DNA of 64,000 bases from Cricetomys ansorgei (GCA_026225945.1 JAMJFZ010000320.1:13661001-13725000), one strand, 5' to 3'; shown: positions 46,000 through 59,110, counted from the first letter of the stretch. A program made the numbers and translations. Notes: a model not told the origin generated them from the letters alone.

Positions 46000-48990
46000 A
46001 TTGTAATTGGGCCCCACAAGAGCTCTATGTTAGTGAGAATAAAATAGAATAATTACAGCAGTGAGAGTGATATGAATTTGTTCTCACCTTCTCTCTCCGC
46101 CAATATTTATTGAACTGTATGTTCTTCTTATGAAACGAAGTACTTTGTGTGTGGCTTCTCTTTGGCGCGTGTGAACTGTCAGCATCACTTTCAAAGATTA
46201 TTAAGGTACAAACACTGAGAAATGGCAACAGTTCATCTCGTAACCAATATGTCTACCAAGTGAGGTAGCATATACAATGCGTATACTCTTGAAAAAGAAT
46301 GATTTACCTCCAGTTGAGATGGAGCAGAACAAAGCAAGGTCATGCTACTCAGAATGATTCGCGATTTTAAATGTATGAATTGTTTATTTCTGGAACGTTC
46401 TATTTAACATTTACAGACCATAGTTGATCACAGGTAGCAAAATATGAAAATGTGGGAAACGTGGCAAATAAAAACATGGTGAATGAAACTTACTGTGAGG
46501 GTTTAGCGGTACTACTAGAGGCCTGTTATGTGGACGTATGCATCCCTTTACCTTTTTCCTCTTTCCTACAGTTTCTCCCATCCACTATTTAGGGAGCTTG
46601 TTGCTCTGTGCAGTTCTTTCTTGTGTGCTGTTCCCTGAATTCTCCTCTAGCTCCTTCTAAGACATCATTCAGCCATGTGATCAATATGGCTTCTTCAAAG
46701 ATGCTTCCATCTGAACAACCTTACACAAATGTTCCCCACACTCATTCATACTGAGTCTTCTTCCTCTACCTACTTTGTCTTCAAAGCATATACCTGATTG
46801 ACCTTCATTTACTCGTTTGAAAGTGCCAAAGGAACAGATAATTTTTGCTAGATGAGTCTTACTATTCCCCAAGTACTTACATTACTGCCTGTCATACAAT
46901 GCGCAGGAAATCCCTATTTGTTGAACGAGTAAACGTCTCAGTCCAAATCCCTCAGAGAGCTAGCACATATGCTGAAGTGCTACCATATTCTCTTTGTCAA
47001 AATGGTATCCCTTCCATTGCTCCTCATAACACCCCATGGAGCTCAAGTCAGATATCTGTATATCAATATCTAAATTTTCCCTCCCACAAACTTCCAAAGG
47101 GACAAACCAATTGTCAGACCCAAGTACATTCTTTGTTGACTATCTCCCAACTGTCCCCTTGTCCCAGTTGCTAGCAGAACTATATGGATTCGAATCTTCC
47201 TCCGCTCTTGGCTGGATGGTTGAAGTAATCCCCTCCTAGTTTTCTCCCCAGACTCCAAGCTTTCACCCTTCTCCTACCCTCCAGAAATTCTAACAATAGT
47301 CTTCTCAAAAGTGCAAATCCAATCACATGACTGTTCCTCTTAAAACCTGTGCCAGACTCCCTTTCATGAACCCTTAAGACCGTTTCCACTGCCTCGTGCT
47401 AACTTTCCCACATTGGTGGCCACCAGCCAGCCTTAGGGACCAGATACACCATCACACTGTGCAGCCACGGCCTTTTCTGCCTGTTCCTATAACAGCGTGG
47501 TCCCATGACTCTTTTCCTGGCTATTTCCAACTAATATTTGCAGCAAGGAATCCTGGAAACTTGTCCTCCCTCTTGGGTGCTACCAGAGCCTCCTGTGTCC
47601 GTGGCCATGGGCTATGAGCCAAGGTACCTTACTGGCCTTCTATTCGAGACTTGAGACTCTAGGAATGTGTTTGACAATGAAAAATAAGTTTTTGTGTCCC
47701 CATTTTCTAGCATGATGCCCAGACCAAAGGAGATAGTTAATGAATGATTGATGAATGGATGAATGCATGAACGCATGCATGAATCTGGCTTTGGTAATCT
47801 GTTTTAAGAATCCATCAGTAAAGTGGAAAAGGAACTACCAGTGGGGAGTCCAGAAGCACGTGGCTTAGTTAAGAGCTAATCAACATATTGTAGCAAGATG
47901 AAGAAGGTCTGGATTCATACAGAGGCATGGGAATGTAAATGAGTCAGAATCAAGACTTTGGTTCCAAAAAACAAAAGCTATTTTATGAGCAAATACCCCT
48001 GATTGACACTGGTATGTTTTCTGAAGGATAGCTCTAATGTTTTAAATTTAGACAGAGGGCTGGAGAGCCAGACAACCCGTGAGAAGCAATCAATCAACAA
48101 ACTTCATGAAAGGGGGGGGGGGAGGTGACGGACACGGACAAAGCTGTTAGAGAGGCACAGAGACTCCCTGATATTGAAATAAAAGAGAGTGTTTTAACTG
48201 CTGAAGAGTCAAGAGAATGACAGGAGAGTGAAGATTTTAGTGCAAAGAATAGAAGAATCAGAAGAGCTTGCTTTTGTCTTTAATATTGTAATAAAATTTA
48301 CAGTGTAAGATATTACATTGACTAGCAAATTCTACACTAGACAAGCTTCCTTCCATTTGAATTAAGGAGTAATAAAAATAAACAAGTTTCTGGGTTTTAT
48401 TGAGGCAATACCACCAACTTCTACGACATGTCATAGGATCGGTATGTGTTTGCCTGTTTACATTTGACATCTCCAGCCTGATAGTAGAATAATGCCTCTT
48501 GAGACAGATTCCATTATGTTCTCTGTGATGTTGGCCAAGATGGGGAAGAAAGGTCATAAACATTTCCTAGGAGCCTACTGTGTGTAGGGTACCAGAGTTT
48601 ACATGCGTCTATACCCTGCCTCCACTTAAACAAAGAAGTGTGGATTACTGTGTTGTCATGACTGACTTTGAAATTTTTCTTCTTGAGGAAAGCTATCAAC
48701 ATTTTTTCCTGAATAGGTAGTGAATATTTCTCATAAAACCTTTAATTAATACGAAAGTTTGAATTAAAAATAAATCTTTGCTGATCCCTGATAGTAGGCC
48801 ACGATTTCTTTGATTTAAGAAAGTAACTCAGCATAATGTCTTGAGCATACTTCGGGAATATTATACACACGTGCAGTTCTATATACTACAAAGTGTGTCC
48901 GAAATGCACAGAACACACACATCAGTTTACACCCTACTCTGAGCTTCATTCTTCTCTTGTATCAAGATCCAGTCAGTAGTTCATCAATTT
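46000..48990. other. Intergenic, with L2-like traces
   Basis: 47310-47600 resembles complement L2 text (aatccaatcacatgactgt ... ggccttttctgcctgttcc) and 47741-47790 is a GAAT/GCAT-rich tail-like run. A G run sits at 48112-48122. No gene recognised. Confidence 0.5.
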
Positions 48991-48991
48991 A

Positions 48992-49160
48992 TGGCTGGGG
49001 AGATTGCTTAGAGGTTGTCACAGTGCTCGTCACGTAAGTGTGGGGATCAAATTTCAGATCCTCAGAATCTATGTAAAAGCCAGGTGGGCATGGTGGCCTG
49101 ACTGCAAGTCTAGCCTCGGAAGATGGAGATAGGGTCTCCAGAATGAGACCAGCCATATCA
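48992..49160 (+). mobile_element. B3-type SINE, diverged
   Basis: ggctggggagattgcttag ... atgtaaaagccaggtgggcatgg. Confidence 0.55.
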
Positions 49161-49399
49161 GTGTTCTCTGAATTTGATTAGGAAACCCTGCCCAAATGAT
49201 ATTCATTGAAGGTGGGAGAAAAAGTGAAGATAATTTCTGACATCGTCTTTGGGCCTCCACATGCATGAGGAGTACGTATACACACCCACACACGTGTGCT
49301 CACAAACATGCACCATGCATGCGTACACATATCACACATATACATTCTGGCCTTATTCCTCCTGTCCATATAATATTGTGCTGTGTGAAAGATTCTTAT

Positions 49400-52070
49400 T
49401 TTGCAACTGGCGAATGCTCAGCATTTTATCTAGATGTCCTTCGCACATAAGGAATTTTCACACGCGCAGGAACGGCATTGCTTACATTGTCGGTATTAAT
49501 GCAATGCAAACAGCATGTGTGGTTTTAAATATTCCATCAGCTCCCTGTGAAAACATAAAAGCGACTGGTGAAATGCAATTCGAACATATATTTAACCCAT
49601 TATGTCTAAATGTTACCATCGCAACCCTTGTTACTCAATTTAAAATTCTAATAATGAGCAAATCACTGCTACTGTGAAAATCGTTCATCCTCTCTCTCCA
49701 AATAAAAACTTGTGTAATTTTTCAAACTCAAATATACTCTTAAAATGCACGGACGTTTACCTTTTCAACCCTGACGGCAAATTCAGAAGAAACAAAAACA
49801 ATGCCTTACACAATAACGTCTCTGCTAGGAGAAGTGTAAGCCTCCCAAAGCCGATCTGCTGAAAACATCCTCCCGTTTGTTTGTTAACCTACTTTCTTCA
49901 TAATCCTATCTCATACCAAAGTAAGTCACATTGCCATAAAGAAAAAGAAAGCTAACTTGTGTGTAGCTTAATAAATCACCTAGGCCATGTGCTTCCAGTC
50001 GCTCAGTATGTGAACTCAGAGTCTGTCGTTCCTACAGACCGTCCTATGGAGCAAATTAAAGCTTGAGTTTATGACTCCTTCTGGGTACCAGAGTGCTGGA
50101 GCCCCTGCCATTTAGAGAGCTCGGTGTTTAGGGAGTCTAGAATGAATACCCAGAGTCACCTGAGTCAGGAGGGGCAATTCTGTTCTTTGTATTAAAGGTC
50201 CCTCAGTTTCTACGTATTGCTTGTTCTGGTGCTTCTGCCCTCAGCCTTCCCGGTGTCCCTGCTTCTGTCTTCCTGTGAGGAAACCTCCAAACCTGTGGCT
50301 TTACTATTTCTGAACTGGACATCCCACAAGCCCCTCAAGCCCATAAAGGTTGCAGTGACCACTGTGTCTGACACCAAGTATGCTTTCCCTACTGTGTCTT
50401 ACTGTATTCTGCACCTCGGCGAGCTGGCCCATAATCCTCCACCCAAAGGACCAACCTCTCCTGTCTGTCCCCTTGCCTTCCACGTTCCAGCCATCACTAG
50501 ATCACACAGGTTTGCTTTTATTTTCTAAGTTTCCTCCAGACCAGGCACTACTTTTCATCTTAACACATCTCCCTCAATTGAAGTGATAGCATATGAAGCC
50601 TCTCACCTCCAGGTATGTCCTTCCCTACTACATGCTCCATGCTACTGCCAGACAGACCATCCTATAAAACAAACCTAGTCTTATCAGTCCTGTTCCGAAT
50701 ACACTTTGGTGGGCCCTCATCACTTTTAGCACTGTTTATCCAGTTGCAAAATATTTATTAAACACCGTGTCCCAAAGGCTTGTAGCAGCTGTCACAGATG
50801 CTGAGAGGAAAAACAAAAACACTGTTGCTGTTGTTTCTCCTAAAGAAGTTTCCAGTTCTTCTTGGGGAACATAGATTTCAAGGGTTTTTTTTGGAGGACA
50901 AGATTATGCAACAATAGACTCTACTGAAATGTATGGTGCGGAGACTGTGAGGATCAAAGCTTCCTTTAGCCTTTCAAATTCCATGGGAAACAGCATCACA
51001 TACGTGATCTGAGAGGTCCCAACCTGAGATTTTGCCCGCTGTGGTACTGCACACTCACTCTTACGTTTGTTTGTTTTGTTTGAACGGAGATGAAGCTCTT
51101 CGAAAGATTAAAGGACGATTCATTCCACCTGGAAAGTGACTGCTTTGCATTTCTGGTAGTTACTGATGGACATTAGCACTCAAGGAAGAAGGCTGCTCGG
51201 AGGAGCTCTGCACTCCTACGCCTTCATGAAGCATGCTGTGTCTGTCTGCGTTGGGGAGGCTCGCCTCCAGGTCAGAAAGCAGGCCTGTGGTCTCTAAATA
51301 CAAAATAAAGATGTTTAAGGCTGCTCATTTCAAATGACATCAGAAGCTTTGAAGTGACATTATAAAGTTATGTGTGCTTCCCCTCTGCTCTTGTAATAAA
51401 GGTGCATTAGGCATGTTTAGTGTGCGTAGCTTGATTGGGAATAAAAACAACTCATTTTACACTTGAGAAAAACCCAGGCATTGTCATAAGACATTACCCT
51501 TCACCTGACGACCGAAAGGATTGTTTTTTTCCTTCTAATTTTTGTGAGTCTGGACACATCTTTAGTGAAGGGGGGATAAGGCTTTCTGAGGTGTTATCTT
51601 AGCAGCTGGGAGTTTTCGCTCTGGTTCACCTTGACTTTCATCAAAGGTTTCATCAGGAGGCGAGAGAGGGTTATTCAAAGTGTTTTTAAAGGCTGGCTGT
51701 AATGGTCCAAAAGGAACTCAAAATGCAGAAAGATCTACATTAATGGATTATTGAAATAGACAAAGTTGTGTGATGGAATTACTCCCTCACCCAATTACAG
51801 GCCACAAAGGGCTTCTGGGGGCCAGTAGAATGCAGTTTCTGTATGTGAATGCTTGTTAGGAAGTAGATTCAATTTTAGTAACTTCAGTAGGCTGTATGCT
51901 GGGGATTTGTACAATATGTGCATTATACTTCAATGCATTACAAAGCAATAAAAGTAGGAACAACCCTTCCTAACTTAAATAAACATACACCTGCATTCAC
52001 ACAAGCACAAACACTTTTCCTTCTTTAAAACGAGTTGGTTTTTCTTCCTTTAAAAAAAAGTTCTTTTTTT
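49400..52070. other. Intergenic, repeat-poor
   Basis: Little recognisable repeat. 49430-49870 and 51270-51560 keep CpGs and homeodomain/octamer-like words and could be conserved non-coding elements. No convincing exon. Confidence 0.5.
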
Positions 52071-52073
52071 GGC

Positions 52074-52233
52074 AGGCTGAAGAGATGGTTAAAGTGGTTA
52101 AGAACACTTTCTGGTCTTCAGGAGGACCCAGGTTTGACTCTAAGCATCAACATGGCAGCTAACGACTGTCTTTAATTCCAGTTCCAAAGGATCTGACATC
52201 CCCTATGCATGTGGTACACAGACATATATGCAG

Positions 52234-52289
<56 letters not shown>
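52074..52289 (+). mobile_element. B2 SINE with (TA)n tail
   Basis: ggctgaagagatggttaaag ... agcatcaacatggcagc ... followed by a pure TA repeat at about 52239-52289. Confidence 0.8.
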
Positions 52290-52295
<6 letters not shown>

Positions 52296-52699
52296 TAAAA
52301 ATCTCTTTCCTATTATACAGTAAATTCTAGTTCTTTAATGAACTCTTGTTGTCAGGGCTGATGTCTTTTTCAGCACATACTATATTAGAGCTAGCTCATA
52401 GAAGATACAAGTATTGAATGAAGGAGTGATCTAGAGAATGAATAAATGATACAACTAAACAAATTAGGAACAGACAACTCAAAGCAGGACTACAACAAAT
52501 CAGAATCTTCTAAATTGTAAAACAAAAGTATTTGCATGATTATCTTACCCAATAGCCAGTTACTATAGGCAGTCTGCACCTCGTAATCATAGTAAGGGTT
52601 AAATATAATGCTTAGCCAACCTAACCAGGCTGCGTCTTGGTCTTACCAAGTGTATACCAGGTCGGATGAGGTTTGTAAAATGTTGAATTAGAATACTGT

Positions 52700-53310
52700 A
52701 GAGTAAGACAAGAGGTGTCTTACTCTGTTGGTTTTCTGTTTGTTGTTAAAGATTGAATAGTAGATATTGAGTAATTTTCAGACAGTAGAAGCATATTTAG
52801 CTTAATGGTTGTAGAGGATTGGAAGTCTATTGGTGCAGGTGTATTGCAGAGCATCTAGGAAGAGCATTCTGGATGCTTCGTGACATAGCAAGAACATCCC
52901 ATGGTAAGACAGAGAAAGAGAGCCAGAGAGAGTTCACCTTTATTAAAAATGAGACAACAGTCCTGGGATATCCCATTAGCACATCAGACTCCTCCCAAAG
53001 ACAGAGAGCACCTGCAGGAGAAACTAGACCTGCCACTGGGCAGAACAAGGCCTGAGACCTGCCCAGAGATGCTCAAAGATGGACCTGCCCGGACATGCCC
53101 AGAGATAAGAAGAGCCAGAGCAGCGACCTGCCATCCGGCAGCCAATGGGACACTGGGCTGGGAGAAGGGTATAAAAATGCTTTTCCTTCCTGCAACGAAC
53201 TGAGTCTGCTTCTTACCATTTACCTGACTCCTGGAGCCTGTATGTCTTGGTTCCATGCCAGCAATACCCCCGCCCCCCGGCCTGAAGGGTCCTGTGGGTG
53301 GTAGACATGC
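52700..53310 (+). mobile_element. ERV LTR (probable solo)
   Basis: Contains promoter-like order CCAAT (53142-53146) then TATAAAAA (53170-53177) about 25 bases later, then a short R/U5-like segment. Upstream are repeated GACCTGCCC/CCCAGAGAT words (53050-53110) typical of a U3. Edges and family are uncertain; no internal viral sequence is seen. Confidence 0.6.
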
Positions 53311-53319
53311 AACAAGTAC

Positions 53320-53430
53320 CCATGACCCAATTACCTCCCAAAGTTTTTATCTTCAAATACTATTGAATCACGACTTTAGAGAATTAGTTGCCAACATATG
53401 AAATCCGTGAGACACACTCAAACCATAACA
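53320..53430 (-). mobile_element. MaLR-like fragment
   Basis: tgacccaattacctcccaaa ... gccaacatatgaaat ... caaaccataac resembles the complement of a MaLR LTR 5' end. Old. Confidence 0.45.
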
Positions 53431-54578
53431 GTAAGCCTAGGACCGCCGTGGAGATGAAGTGGAGGCATCTGGCCTCCATGTTATAAACCTTCGTGGTATC
53501 GTGAGAAGAGTCAGAGAGAGCCGAGTCACCCAAGAGAACGTGCGATGTTTGGACAACTTAATTTTTCTTCAATTCTAATTGTAATAAAAATTTCACGTTT
53601 AGACTCTTAAAGAATGAATAGAAGGGAATAGGGGGAATGTTTCAAAAATGATTCCATTTTAAAAAGTCACCATTTTTTTAGACCCTATCAGTTTTCAGAA
53701 AGTCCCAATAAAATAATAGATAGCATACCATAACGTAGAATGCAGGGATATGTGGCAAAATATTAGTGACATATTTCTGTGTAACAAATGACTCCAAAGT
53801 GTAATGGCTTAATGGACTGTCGCAGCAATAATTACTTATTTTTCATAATTCCTATTAGTCAGGAATTTGAAACCCATTGTACTGGACTCAGCGAAGTGCC
53901 TAAAAGCTTCATCAGAGTCACACAGCTAATCAGTAGCTGGCATAGCCTGTGGACCAGGTTCTTTGATTTACAGATAGGGGAAGGGGTGACCGTGGAGCTA
54001 TCAATTAGAAGCCAGCACTGGCTGAAGGGACAAATGACTTGGAACAATCACACCTTTTACTAAGGGAAGGAAAAGTTGAGATATTTTGGCAGTGATCGGG
54101 GAGCTGTCTTAAAAGGTAAGCAAGGTGGCTCCCTGCTCTAGATACCATACTTTAAAAGATTACATTCTGGCTACCCCATCTCCACAGAAGAAGATCTATA
54201 GGTCTCAGTAAACTGTCTTGTCTCAGCCCACACCTCTCCCTCTAAACTCAGATACAAATGAGATTTGGGAGAGAGGAGAAATATAATCTAATAGAAAACA
54301 AAATGACCAGACATAACAATCATCAGGATCAGGACACCAGAAACACCGTGTACCAGAGAAAGTATCACAGGGAAAGGGTAACAACTATGTTTCTAATAAC
54401 TGGTAACACAAACGAAAGGAAACTATCACAATCATAAAGCAGGACACTCTGAGACAAGAGCAAGTGGCTTAATAAAAAGCCAACAAAAATTCTACAAGTA
54501 GAAAATATATATAGGTTTTGAAATTAAAGTTTCAATGGGCAGGTTAAAGAGGTTGGAAAGAGTTAAAAAGAATATTAC
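53431..54578. other. Intergenic unique sequence
   Basis: No gene or clear repeat; some MIR/L2-like text near 53820-54000 cannot be confirmed by eye. Confidence 0.5.
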
Positions 54579-54731
54579 CAGCCGGCAGAGGTGGCACACA
54601 CCTTTAATCCCAGTACTCGGGAGGCAGGAGCAGGCAGATCTCAGTAGATCCAGCTAGCCTGGTCTACAGAGTAAATTCCAGGATAGCCAGAGTTACAACA
54701 GAGAAACCCTGTCTTGAAAAAAAAAAAAAGT
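54579..54731 (+). mobile_element. B1 SINE
   Basis: agccggcagaggtggcaca ... gaaaccctgtcttgaaaaa. Confidence 0.92.
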
Positions 54732-55157
54732 ATTAGCAAAGTGAAGACATTGTCCAGAAAGTCTTAGGAGAGAGGGGACAGATGACAGGAGAAGCATTAA
54801 GAAGCAGAATGGATATGAGGAGGAATGCAAAGCTCGTCTAACGGAAGCCTTCAGAGGAGAGATTTGAGTGAGTGGGAATGTAGAGATGTCTGGGGAGCTA
54901 TTGTGCATGTCTTGAATCTAATACCCATGTCGACGAAGAACAGCAAAGAGGGCGAGATGGTAGCATCTCTTAATTTCTACTTATTGTCTGATGAAAGTAA
55001 ATATTGCCTATTGGAGAATCCTGTATTGTGTGGTATGAATTCATTCACCGTCAGAGCATAATTTTCAAAACTTACATAAGCATCACACTTGCAAAAGCCC
55101 AAACGGTTGTGAGTGAATAGTTATTATTCAACTCACAAAAGAGGGAAGGTGTAAGAC

Positions 55158-55330
55158 GGCAAGTTTCCCAGGCAGCTGGCGAAGTGGCTCGGTGGATAAA
55201 AGCTGCGGCCAAGCCTAACGACCTGAGTGCGGTCCCCGGTGCCCACACACTGCAAGAAGAGAAGCAACTCCAGAAGCCGTCCTCTGATCTCCGCACATGC
55301 ACTGTGGCGCAGAGACACGAACGCGCACGT

Positions 55331-55365
<35 letters not shown>

Positions 55366-55380
55366 TAATAAACAAATACA
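55158..55380 (+). mobile_element. B3-type SINE with (CA)n tail
   Basis: ggcagctggcgaagtggctc head, gtcctctgatctccgcac body, CA repeat (55330-55362), then aaataataaacaaat. Confidence 0.7.
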
Positions 55381-55989
55381 AGTCAAAAAGTAGCTATTGT
55401 AAGTTAGACACAAAACTGGTTATATCCAGCAAGGCAACAGACGGCAATATTTGGACTGTTCCTCAACACGTATCTTTTGGGGATAAATTTGTTCATTTAT
55501 AGTGAAACCAAACTATCTCAATTACTACCGGTTTTTACATTCTAACCTCTGAAGAGAATAAAACTTTCCAATCCATAATAAGTCTGACGCCCAGCCACGT
55601 TTCCAGGAAATCAGCGGGCACCCCAGGATACTTAAGTTTGTGTGTCCACTTGGCTAGACCACGTCACCATCGCAGGCGAGTGCAGGCTGCAGGAGACTTG
55701 AGGGCAATGAGGTTGGCTGAGCCCCTCACAAGATGCTTCCAGATCCCTGTCACCGTCACTCAGAGAATTCAGAGCTAGACAAAACAAACAGTAGCGAGTG
55801 AAAGACTGTTTTGTTTGGATTTTTTTTTTTCTCAGTAGTGAAAATACACATCACGCTCAAGAGGGAGCAAGGGCTTCTTAAGAGTCTCACATTACAGGTT
55901 TCTAGATGTCGTGTAGGGATATATAGGTTTTTTTTTTTTTTACTAGGGCATGTTTGTTTTTTTTGTAATTTATTTGTATTCACATGTAT

Positions 55990-56178
55990 GTATCTGTGTG
56001 CTCATGTGCAGCGTGTGTGGGGGTGTCCGTAGACGCCAGAAGGAGGCATTTGCTCCCCTAGAGCAGGAGTTACAGGCAATTGTGATGCCGCCAGACATGG
56101 ATGCTAGGAATGGAATTCAGTTCCTCTGAAAGAACAGCAAGCACTGTTAACCACTGAGCCATCGCTCCACCCCCTCGG
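55990..56178 (-). mobile_element. B2-type SINE, minus strand
   Basis: Complement orientation: ends aaccactgagccatcgctcc, the reverse of the tRNA-like head. Confidence 0.75.
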
Positions 56179-56589
56179 CTAGGGTGATTTGATACGGAAT
56201 ATTTTCTTTCTCTTTCATATTGTGCCAGTTACAGGTTAGAAAGTCGGACTTGATATCAAAAGCTGAAGTCATTGCTTTCAACATGAAACCCATTTTGAGA
56301 GTTACTGATTCCATATCTAGATGCTGCAAGACTTACAGGTGATGGGTTCCTTTCTTGTTACTCCATCCCTTCTTGCTTTCTTTAAGTTCTTCTCTCTGGC
56401 GCCATTTTGCTCCTCAGTGAGTCCCTATGTCAGTACCAAGACAGTCATTCAAACACCAGTGTGGATGTTGCTGTGAATGTGCTTTTGTAGAAAAGATTAA
56501 CAATCATATCAGGAGCTTCTGAGTAATGCTCATCACCCTTTATGATACACGTTAAACTTGTGCCATTAGTTGACAGCCTCAAGGGAAGA

Positions 56590-57231
56590 TTAAAAAGGGT
56601 GAAGAGATGGCTCAGTGGTTTAAGAAACATTTGCTGCAGAAATAACGAGCATAAGGACCAGAATTTGGATCCTGAGAATCCAAGTAAATGCCGGGTAGGT
56701 GTTACAGTTAGGCTGCTGGGGTGTCTCAGCTAGGATGCCAAGGAGGCATGTTCTTTGCTGCAAACCCTTCCAGATCTCAGCAGAGGGAACCACCATCCCA
56801 GCCAGAGCCATACTGGAGAGTGGCATCTGAGCATCTGAGCTCAGGTGTTTTTATTGATTCAGAACTCCTCAGGTGTTCTACTGACACACGAGCAGATCAC
56901 AAGCAATCAAACATCCACTACATTAATCCAGCATCTGAAGACAACACAAAATGCCGAGACCTAGGCAGTCCCTCACCCAACAGCGCACACAACAATTATT
57001 TTATACATAACCAAAAATAAACTTCCCCAACAGGTAGGCATGATGGCCTGCCTGTGATTCCATGGGTCCAAAGGTAGACACAGAGGCTCTGAGGAGCACC
57101 TGGCTGTCCAGACTAGCCATACAGACTGAAACTGAGAGACCTGCCTCCGTGAGTACCGTGGAGAGTGATAGGAGAAGACTCCTGACATAAGCTTCAGGCT
57201 TCCACAGACATGTATAATGTATGCATGCACA

Positions 57232-57240
<9 letters not shown>
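56590..57240 (+). mobile_element. B3-type SINE split by a solo LTR
   Basis: The head (gaagagatggctcagtgg) and first part run to 56699; the second part resumes at 57033 (ggtaggcatgatggcctgc) after the LTR and runs into a CA tail (57229-57266). Confidence 0.75.
56700..57032 (+). mobile_element. Solo LTR, 333 bp, nested in SINE
   Basis: Begins TGTTACAG and ends CCCCAACA (inverted TGTT/AACA ends), with AATAAA near its 3' end at 57017-57022. Flanked by GGTAGG on both sides (56694-56699 and 57033-57038), a 6-base target duplication as in ERVK-type elements. No internal viral sequence remains. Confidence 0.85.
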
Positions 57241-57270
<30 letters not shown>

Positions 57271-57393
57271 CTGCAGCTAGCGCTGTACCACCAGTCCATC
57301 AGCTCTTCCCTGCTCCTGCAGACTGTCTACATACTTTATGTTTCACAACTGGGTGAGCCTATTCATTCTCATCCACCCCCATCATACATCCTA

Positions 57394-57727
57394 TGTATAG
57401 TACTACATCTGCTGGCAGCTCAGCCAGGACGACAAGGAAGCGTAATCACAGGTGCAAACCTTTCCAGACCTTAGCAGAGGGAACCACCATCATGGCCAAT
57501 GCCATAGTTGTCATTGGAACCCTGAACATCTGAGCTCAGGTGTTTGTACTGATACAGAACTCCTCAGGCGTTCTACTGAAAGCACGTGCAGATCATTAGC
57601 AATCAAACATCCTCCACATAAATCCAAAACCTGCAGACAATACAGACTACCAAGACCTAGGCAGACCCTCACCCAACAGTTCACAAAATAATATTTTAAA
57701 CACAACTAAAAATAAACTTCTACAATA
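57394..57727 (+). mobile_element. Second copy of the same solo LTR
   Basis: Aligns along its length with 56700-57032 (cagctcaggtgtttgtactg, actcctcaggcgttctactg, cctaggcagaccctcaccc, aaaataaacttc). Length is almost equal (334). CCTAT-like words lie on both sides, so it looks like an independent insertion, not the partner LTR of one provirus. Confidence 0.75.
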
Positions 57728-58672
57728 CCTATATGTTCCATTTCTCTGGGGAACTCCAATTAGAAGACACCCTCCAGTTAGACCTGAGCTTCTGAAAATG
57801 CAGGTCACAACCAGCATTTGGAGTCAAGTAACAAAATGTGCACCACATAGTGACAGCCAATGCTGCCTGAAACACCTTGGCTCACGTTCAATACTATTGT
57901 GTGCTCCAAGCTTTTGTGTTTTTATTGAACATACAAAGCGTTCTGCTCTTACAGAATCCTACTGGTTTAATTACAGAAAACAAAGACTTAATATTTTCTC
58001 CCCATCCTTCTTCAGCATGTATGTATCTAATTAGTACATCTTTGGAGTGTACTGAGTTAGAATGTTTGGTTTTTAAAATGGCTGTTTGAGTGCTGAGCTG
58101 ACTTGTGCTTCATAAAAGAAAATCATTAAGTACATATGGGCTTGCAATTAGGACAGAATTTCCAGCAATGTCTGAGATGGCCCTAAACATGTTTCTGCTA
58201 ACCTGTACTATATCTATGTGGCAGAAAATCCTGGTATTGATGGTTATAAAATTTAAAACATCAACCGACTCTGAAAAATGGTGAAAATGCTCTACACCCT
58301 GAGTATCATCCAGCTAGAATTTAACATTTTATATAAAAACAAATGAGAAAAATTATCTCATTAGCATGCAAATGTTTTTATCTCCAGTAAGTGGTACACA
58401 TAGATATTACATAACTATTTTAAGTAAATATTTATATAATTCATTATCAGTAAGTGTTTGATGTACATGCCTACTACATATGCACATATATGCCCAGGGT
58501 CTTATACAAATTTCTCAAGTAAAAAGAAGTAAAATAAGATTAAGAAGCCTTGAGTTGACACTGCCTATCATCAAATTAAAAACTGGAAGGACACCCAGTA
58601 ATTTACTTTGTCTATTTCCAATTTTAGGTCATTTTCCCCCCTAAATAATCCTTACAGTTAGAAATATTTCTA
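57728..58672. other. Intergenic unique AT-rich sequence
   Basis: I recognise no repeat family or gene here. Confidence 0.6.
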
Positions 58673-58825
58673 AGCCGGGTGGTGGCCCACACCTTTAATT
58701 ATCCCAGCATTCAGGAGGCAGAGGCAAAGGCGGGCAGATATCTGTGAGTTCGAGGCCAGCCTGGTCTACAGAGTGAATTCCAGGACAGCCGGAGTTACAA
58801 CAGAGAAACCCTGTCTCAAAAAAAC

Positions 58826-58856
<31 letters not shown>

Positions 58857-58957
58857 GAAGGAAGGAAGGAAGGAAGGAAGGAAGGAAGGAAGGAAGGAAG
58901 GAAAGGAAGGAAGGAAAGGAAGGAAGGAAGGAAGGAAGGAAGGAAGGAAGGAAGGGA

Positions 58958-58989
<32 letters not shown>

Positions 58990-59040
58990 AAAGAAAGAAA
59001 GAAAGAAAGAAAGAAGGAAAGGAAGGAAGGAAGGAAGAAA

Positions 59041-59110
<70 letters not shown>

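Noticed and set aside
49249..49677. 142-residue plus-strand ORF
   Set aside because: Starts in CA-repeat text, no splice sites or protein-like motif; kept only as a possible non-coding element.
56700..57727. Short provirus with two LTRs
   Set aside because: Each LTR has its own flanking duplication and the interior is SINE plus CA repeat, not retroviral.
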